From: CAIYQJ01 sp963717255
GTDB lineage: Bacteria; Chloroflexota; Limnocylindria; Limnocylindrales; CSP1-4
Assembly: GCA_963717255.1 (NCBI GenBank)
Contig: CAVQVT010000016.1
Location: 1 to 64,000, forward strand
Direction: 5' to 3'
Length of the DNA: 64,000 nucleotides
Position numbers and translations under genes: made by a program. Shown piece by piece: positions 61,186 through 64,000 of this stretch. The stretch's first letter is position 1. The number at the start of each line of letters is the position of its first letter. A model generated the notes under the pieces. The model searched no databases. It saw only the letters and a list, made by a program, of their open reading frames with translations, and had not been told where the DNA came from.

Positions 61186-63278
61186 CGATCGCCCTGTTCG
61201 AGCCGTTCGAGCATGTGCCGGCCTACCCGCTGGTCTTCCCGGTCTTCTGGGGCGCCTTCGCGGTCTTCGCGCTCGTCGTCGCGCGGCATGTCCGCGTCTG
61301 GGCAGCTGCACACCCGGGCGGGCCCGCTCCACTCGAGCGGGTCCCGGCGCGGGCATGGGGCGTCGTCCGCTACGCGGTCGTCCAGACGCGGATGTTCCGC
61401 GACGGCCGGGCGGGCGTCATGCACTACGCCCTCTTCCTGGGGTCGACGATCCTCCTCATCGGGAACATCAACGCCGTCACCGGCGGGATCCCGGAGGCGG
61501 TCGTCGGATGGCCCCTCGACGGGCTGTTGTGGACACTTCTCGTCGCCATCCAGAACGCCGTCGCCGTCGCGGCCCTCCTCGGCGTCGCCTGGGCGTTAGA
61601 GCGGCGCCTGGTCAGCAGGCCGCCCCGCCTCCTGCTCACGCGGACGGCCCTGGTCATCCTCGCGATGATCCTCGTCGTCGTCTCGACGGAGGTCGCCGCG
61701 CAAGCGCTCGAGGCCGCGGCCTGGGGCGACATCCCCGGCGCCTTCCTCGCGAACGCGCTGGCGATCCCCCTCCGCCCTCTCGACCCTGCGGTCCTGGAGG
61801 CCGCGTTCGCCGCCTTCTGGTGGGGCCACGTCGTCGCTCTCGTTGCGTTCCTCATCTGGATCCCGACGAACAAGCACTTCCACATCTACACGAGCTTCGT
61901 GAACGTCTACCTCCGGCGGCTCACCCCGCGGGGCCGGCTGCCCGTGATGGACCTCGAGGTGGAGGATGCGACGTTCGGGTTCCGCACCCTGGCGGACCTC
62001 GGCTGGAAGGACATCCTCGACGGCTTCACCTGCACGGAGTGCGGACGGTGCACGGACGCCTGCCCGGCGAACAGGACGGGCAAGTCGCTCGATCCGCGTG
62101 GGCTGATCATGGGGATCCGGCGGATGTCCACCGCCGCCGAGCGCGGCATCGACCTGGTGCCGGACTCGCCCGCCGTCCGGGAGATCCGCGGCACCGACGA
62201 CACTCGTCCGGACCGGACCCTGCTGACGGCGCCGCTCATCGACGGCGCCATCGACTACGACGCGGTCTGGGACTGCGTCACCTGCGGCGCCTGCGTCGAG
62301 TCGTGCCCGGTCCTCATCGAGCACGTCGACAAGATCGTCGGGATCCGCCGGAACCTCGTCCTCGAGGAGAGCCGGTTCCCGCACGAGGCCACCGCGGCGT
62401 TCAACGGGATGGAGCGCTCGGGGAACCCGTGGGGACAGCCGGCGTCCACCCGCCTCGACTGGACGAGAGGGCTCCCGTTCGCCGTCCCCGTCGCTCGAGA
62501 CCTCGCGGCCGCGGGAACGCTCGGGCGGATCGAGGTCCTCTACTGGGTGGGCTGCGCGGCCGCCTTCGACGACCGGGCGCGGCGGACCGCCCGGGCGTTC
62601 GCGACCTGCCTCGACGTCGCCGGCGTCCGGTTCGCCGTCCTCGGGCAGGAGGAGGCGTGCTCGGGCGACCCGGCCCGCCGGATGGGCAACGAGTACGTCT
62701 TCCAGATGCTCGCCATGCAGAACGTCGAGACCCTCAAGCGGTACGACCCGCCGACGATCGTCACGGCGTGCCCGCACTGCTTCAACACGCTCTCGAACGA
62801 GTACCCGGACTTCGGCGGCACGTTCACGGTCGTCCACCACGCGGCGTTCCTCGCGCGGCTGCTCGCCGAGGGCCGCCTGGTCCCGCCGGCGGACGGCGCA
62901 CCGGCAGGAGGGTCGCCACGCTCGGTCACCGTCCACGACTCGTGCTACATCGCGCGGTACAACGGGATCGTCGCCGAGCCGCGGAAGGTCGTCGGCGCGA
63001 TCCCGGGCGTCGAGATCCGTGAGATGGAGCGCAGCGGCCGGCAGACGTTCTGCTGCGGCGCCGGCGGGGGCCGCATGTGGATGGACGAGACGCGCGGCAC
63101 GCGGATCAACGAGGAGCGGACGCGCCAGGCGCTCGAGACGGGCGCCCAGGTCGTCGCCGTCGAGTGCCCGTTCTGCATGACGATGGTCGGCGACGGGCTC
63201 GCCTCCACCGGTGGCGGCGACGGCGTCGCCGCCCTCGACATCGCCGAGCTGCTCGCGGAGGCGGTCGCGCCCCGCTGA
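61182..63278 (+). CDS. membrane iron-sulfur oxidoreductase (NarI-like cytochrome b plus HdrD/GlpC-like), ETF:menaquinone oxidoreductase candidate
   Basis: A 698-residue fusion. The N-terminal 230 residues form about five helices with His candidates for haem b (VVARHVRVW, VMHYALFLGST, WWGHVVALVAF, KHFHIYTSF). Two [4Fe-4S] motifs follow: CTECGRCTDACPANRTGKSL (about 285) and CVTCGACVESCPVLIEH (about 365). Two cysteine-rich CCG domains close it (YWVGCAAAF, CPHCFNTL, then HDSCYIARYNGI, FCCGAGGGRMWMDE, ECPFCMTM). Proteins of this design pass electrons from electron-transfer flavoprotein into the quinone pool. The only ETF-like sequence nearby is a fragment just downstream. Confidence 0.82.
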   Translation: MTIALFEPFEHVPAYPLVFPVFWGAFAVFALVVARHVRVWAAAHPGGPAPLERVPARAWGVVRYAVVQTRMFRDGRAGVMHYALFLGSTILLIGNINAVTGGIPEAVVGWPLDGLLWTLLVAIQNAVAVAALLGVAWALERRLVSRPPRLLLTRTALVILAMILVVVSTEVAAQALEAAAWGDIPGAFLANALAIPLRPLDPAVLEAAFAAFWWGHVVALVAFLIWIPTNKHFHIYTSFVNVYLRRLTPRGRLPVMDLEVEDATFGFRTLADLGWKDILDGFTCTECGRCTDACPANRTGKSLDPRGLIMGIRRMSTAAERGIDLVPDSPAVREIRGTDDTRPDRTLLTAPLIDGAIDYDAVWDCVTCGACVESCPVLIEHVDKIVGIRRNLVLEESRFPHEATAAFNGMERSGNPWGQPASTRLDWTRGLPFAVPVARDLAAAGTLGRIEVLYWVGCAAAFDDRARRTARAFATCLDVAGVRFAVLGQEEACSGDPARRMGNEYVFQMLAMQNVETLKRYDPPTIVTACPHCFNTLSNEYPDFGGTFTVVHHAAFLARLLAEGRLVPPADGAPAGGSPRSVTVHDSCYIARYNGIVAEPRKVVGAIPGVEIREMERSGRQTFCCGAGGGRMWMDETRGTRINEERTRQALETGAQVVAVECPFCMTMVGDGLASTGGGDGVAALDIAELLAEAVAPR

Positions 63279-63322
63279 GGCGCGACAGGCCGCCGGGCGC
63301 CGCCGCCGCTGCTGCGCGTCGG

Positions 63323-63328
63323 TACACT
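63323..63328 (+). promoter_or_regulatory. -10 box upstream of the etfB-like fragment
   Basis: TACACT 71 bases before GTG 63400. A GC-rich leader with pairing potential lies between. Confidence 0.4.
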
Positions 63329-63399
63329 GGCACGACCGGGCGGGTGGCTGCCCGGCCGGGCGCGCCGCGGGCCGCCCGGTCACCCGACGGAGGTCGTTC

Positions 63400-63471
63400 G
63401 TGCGAATCGTCGTCCTCGCGAGATCCGTGTCAGACACGACCGGCACGGGTCTTCGTGGCCGGCGGCCGTGA
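63400..63471 (+). pseudogene. truncated etfB-like gene start (EtfB N-terminus only)
   Basis: GTG 63400 is preceded by CGGAGG at 6 bases, a good ribosome site. The 23 codons begin VRIVVLARSVSDTTGTG, close to the MKIVVLVKQVPDT start of electron-transfer flavoprotein beta subunits, then run LRGRRP and stop. About 225 residues of a normal EtfB are missing. It follows an oxidoreductase that normally partners EtfAB. It may be a deletion relic or an assembly join; a chance peptide is the alternative. Confidence 0.4.
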
Positions 63472-63495
63472 CGGGGCTGGGCCGCGAGGCCGTTG

Positions 63496-64000
63496 ATGGA
63501 TGAGGGCCGCGTCGCCGCGCTCATCGGCTTCATCGCACTGGCGGGGCTCGTCGTCTACGTGATCCTCCGGAGTCGCACGGCCGGCCGCGAGAGCAGGGAG
63601 TCGCGGGCGTTCGCCGACGGCGTCGCCGAGGTCTCGGCGCGCGTCCTCGGCTCGCTCGAAGGCGCGCTCGCGGTGCTCGACGACCTGCGGCATCACCGGA
63701 TGGACACCGCGGTCGCCCTGCCCGCGATCGAGGCGGCGCTCGCGACGATCGACGGGTATGTCGCGGACGTCCAGGCACTCCCCGTGTCGTTCCAGACCCA
63801 GCCCGTCCGGGCGGACCTGGAGTCGGACCTCCGGCGCGCCGAGCGGGCTCTCGACCGCACGCGGCACGGGTGCCGGATCCTCGCGAGCGGGTCCGGACGC
63901 GGCAGAGACCTCGAGGGACAGGCGTCCGTGAAGCGCGGCTACCTGGAGCTGCAGCATGCACGCGACGCGTTCGCACGGCACGCGACGGTCGCGACACGGA
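63496..64000 (+). CDS. hypothetical membrane-anchored helical protein (partial, open at right edge)
   Basis: ATG 63496 overlaps a TGA (TGATG), as at several coupled starts in this window. The product opens MDEGRVAALIGFIALAGLVV with one transmembrane helix (about 7-24), then a basic stretch RSRTAGRESRESRAF and helical segments including VSARVLGSLEGALAVLDDLR and LESDLRRAERALDRTRHG. Codons end in G or C throughout. The frame is open at the edge after 168 codons. No family recognised. Confidence 0.6.
   Translation, partial: MDEGRVAALIGFIALAGLVVYVILRSRTAGRESRESRAFADGVAEVSARVLGSLEGALAVLDDLRHHRMDTAVALPAIEAALATIDGYVADVQALPVSFQTQPVRADLESDLRRAERALDRTRHGCRILASGSGRGRDLEGQASVKRGYLELQHARDAFARHATVATR

Overview
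This is a very GC-rich window (above 70 % by eye) that is densely coding and almost entirely on the plus strand. The genes are bacterial housekeeping genes. Adjacent genes mostly overlap by 1-8 bases (GTGA, ATGA or TGATG junctions), GTG starts are common, and G/C-ending codons dominate. The mix of genes suggests an uncultured high-GC Chloroflexota, perhaps of the Limnocylindria type. The reasons are tandem FemAB proteins beside murJ and murE, an RSH enzyme with a PGQFDDYIA motif, an FtsA-like ATPase paired with a baseplate-J-like membrane protein, and a leaderless promoter style. That placement is an inference from gene content; nothing in the window proves it. There is no rRNA, no CRISPR array, no insertion sequence and no phage module.

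Layout. 1-6.8 kb: tail of an unknown gene, xerC, murJ, two FemAB-family genes and murE, all overlapping (envelope precursor export and branching). 6.9-12.3 kb: a long RelA/SpoT homolog, hisS and aspS, each starting directly behind a -10 box. 12.3-17.1 kb: an EamA permease, a convergent MobA-like gene, typA and a secreted esterase. 17.1-27.4 kb: cysteine desulfurase-mnmA (tRNA thiolation), a small membrane protein, alaS, an FtsA-like protein, a baseplate-J-like membrane protein, ruvX and mltG. 27.5-34.4 kb: a hypothetical membrane protein, a frameshifted Xaa-Pro aminopeptidase, a SHOCT microprotein, efp, xseA, a 51-residue membrane protein, xseB and dxs. 34.5-43.5 kb: tlyA, nadK, recN, xerD, a PH/SHOCT protein, an M50 peptidase, an HD protein, scpA, scpB and an RluB-type synthase. 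43.5-49.3 kb: an amidohydrolase, cmk, plsC, ispH and der.

49.3-56 kb is more loosely packed and accessory-like. It holds tRNA-Pro(GGG), two hairpins sharing a 15-base word, a tiny secreted protein, a secreted collagen-like protein on the minus strand, an M23-like peptidase, a DUF309 protein, an SDR protein, a minus-strand DUF1269-type protein, and a CGNR zinc-finger regulator divergent from two microprotein genes. 56-64 kb: a PLP decarboxylase, a DUF4332 protein, a DUF1461-like membrane protein, a CBS-containing site-2 protease, moaC, a MoaB/Mog protein, and a membrane iron-sulfur oxidoreductase resembling ETF:menaquinone oxidoreductases. This is followed by what looks like only the first residues of an etfB gene and a gene that runs off the right edge.

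Most worth a second look: the FtsA-like/baseplate-J pair, the operator-rich intergenic region beside the CGNR regulator, the truncated etfB-like start, the repeated -10-to-start spacing of 6-7 bases, and the one-base frameshift in the aminopeptidase.
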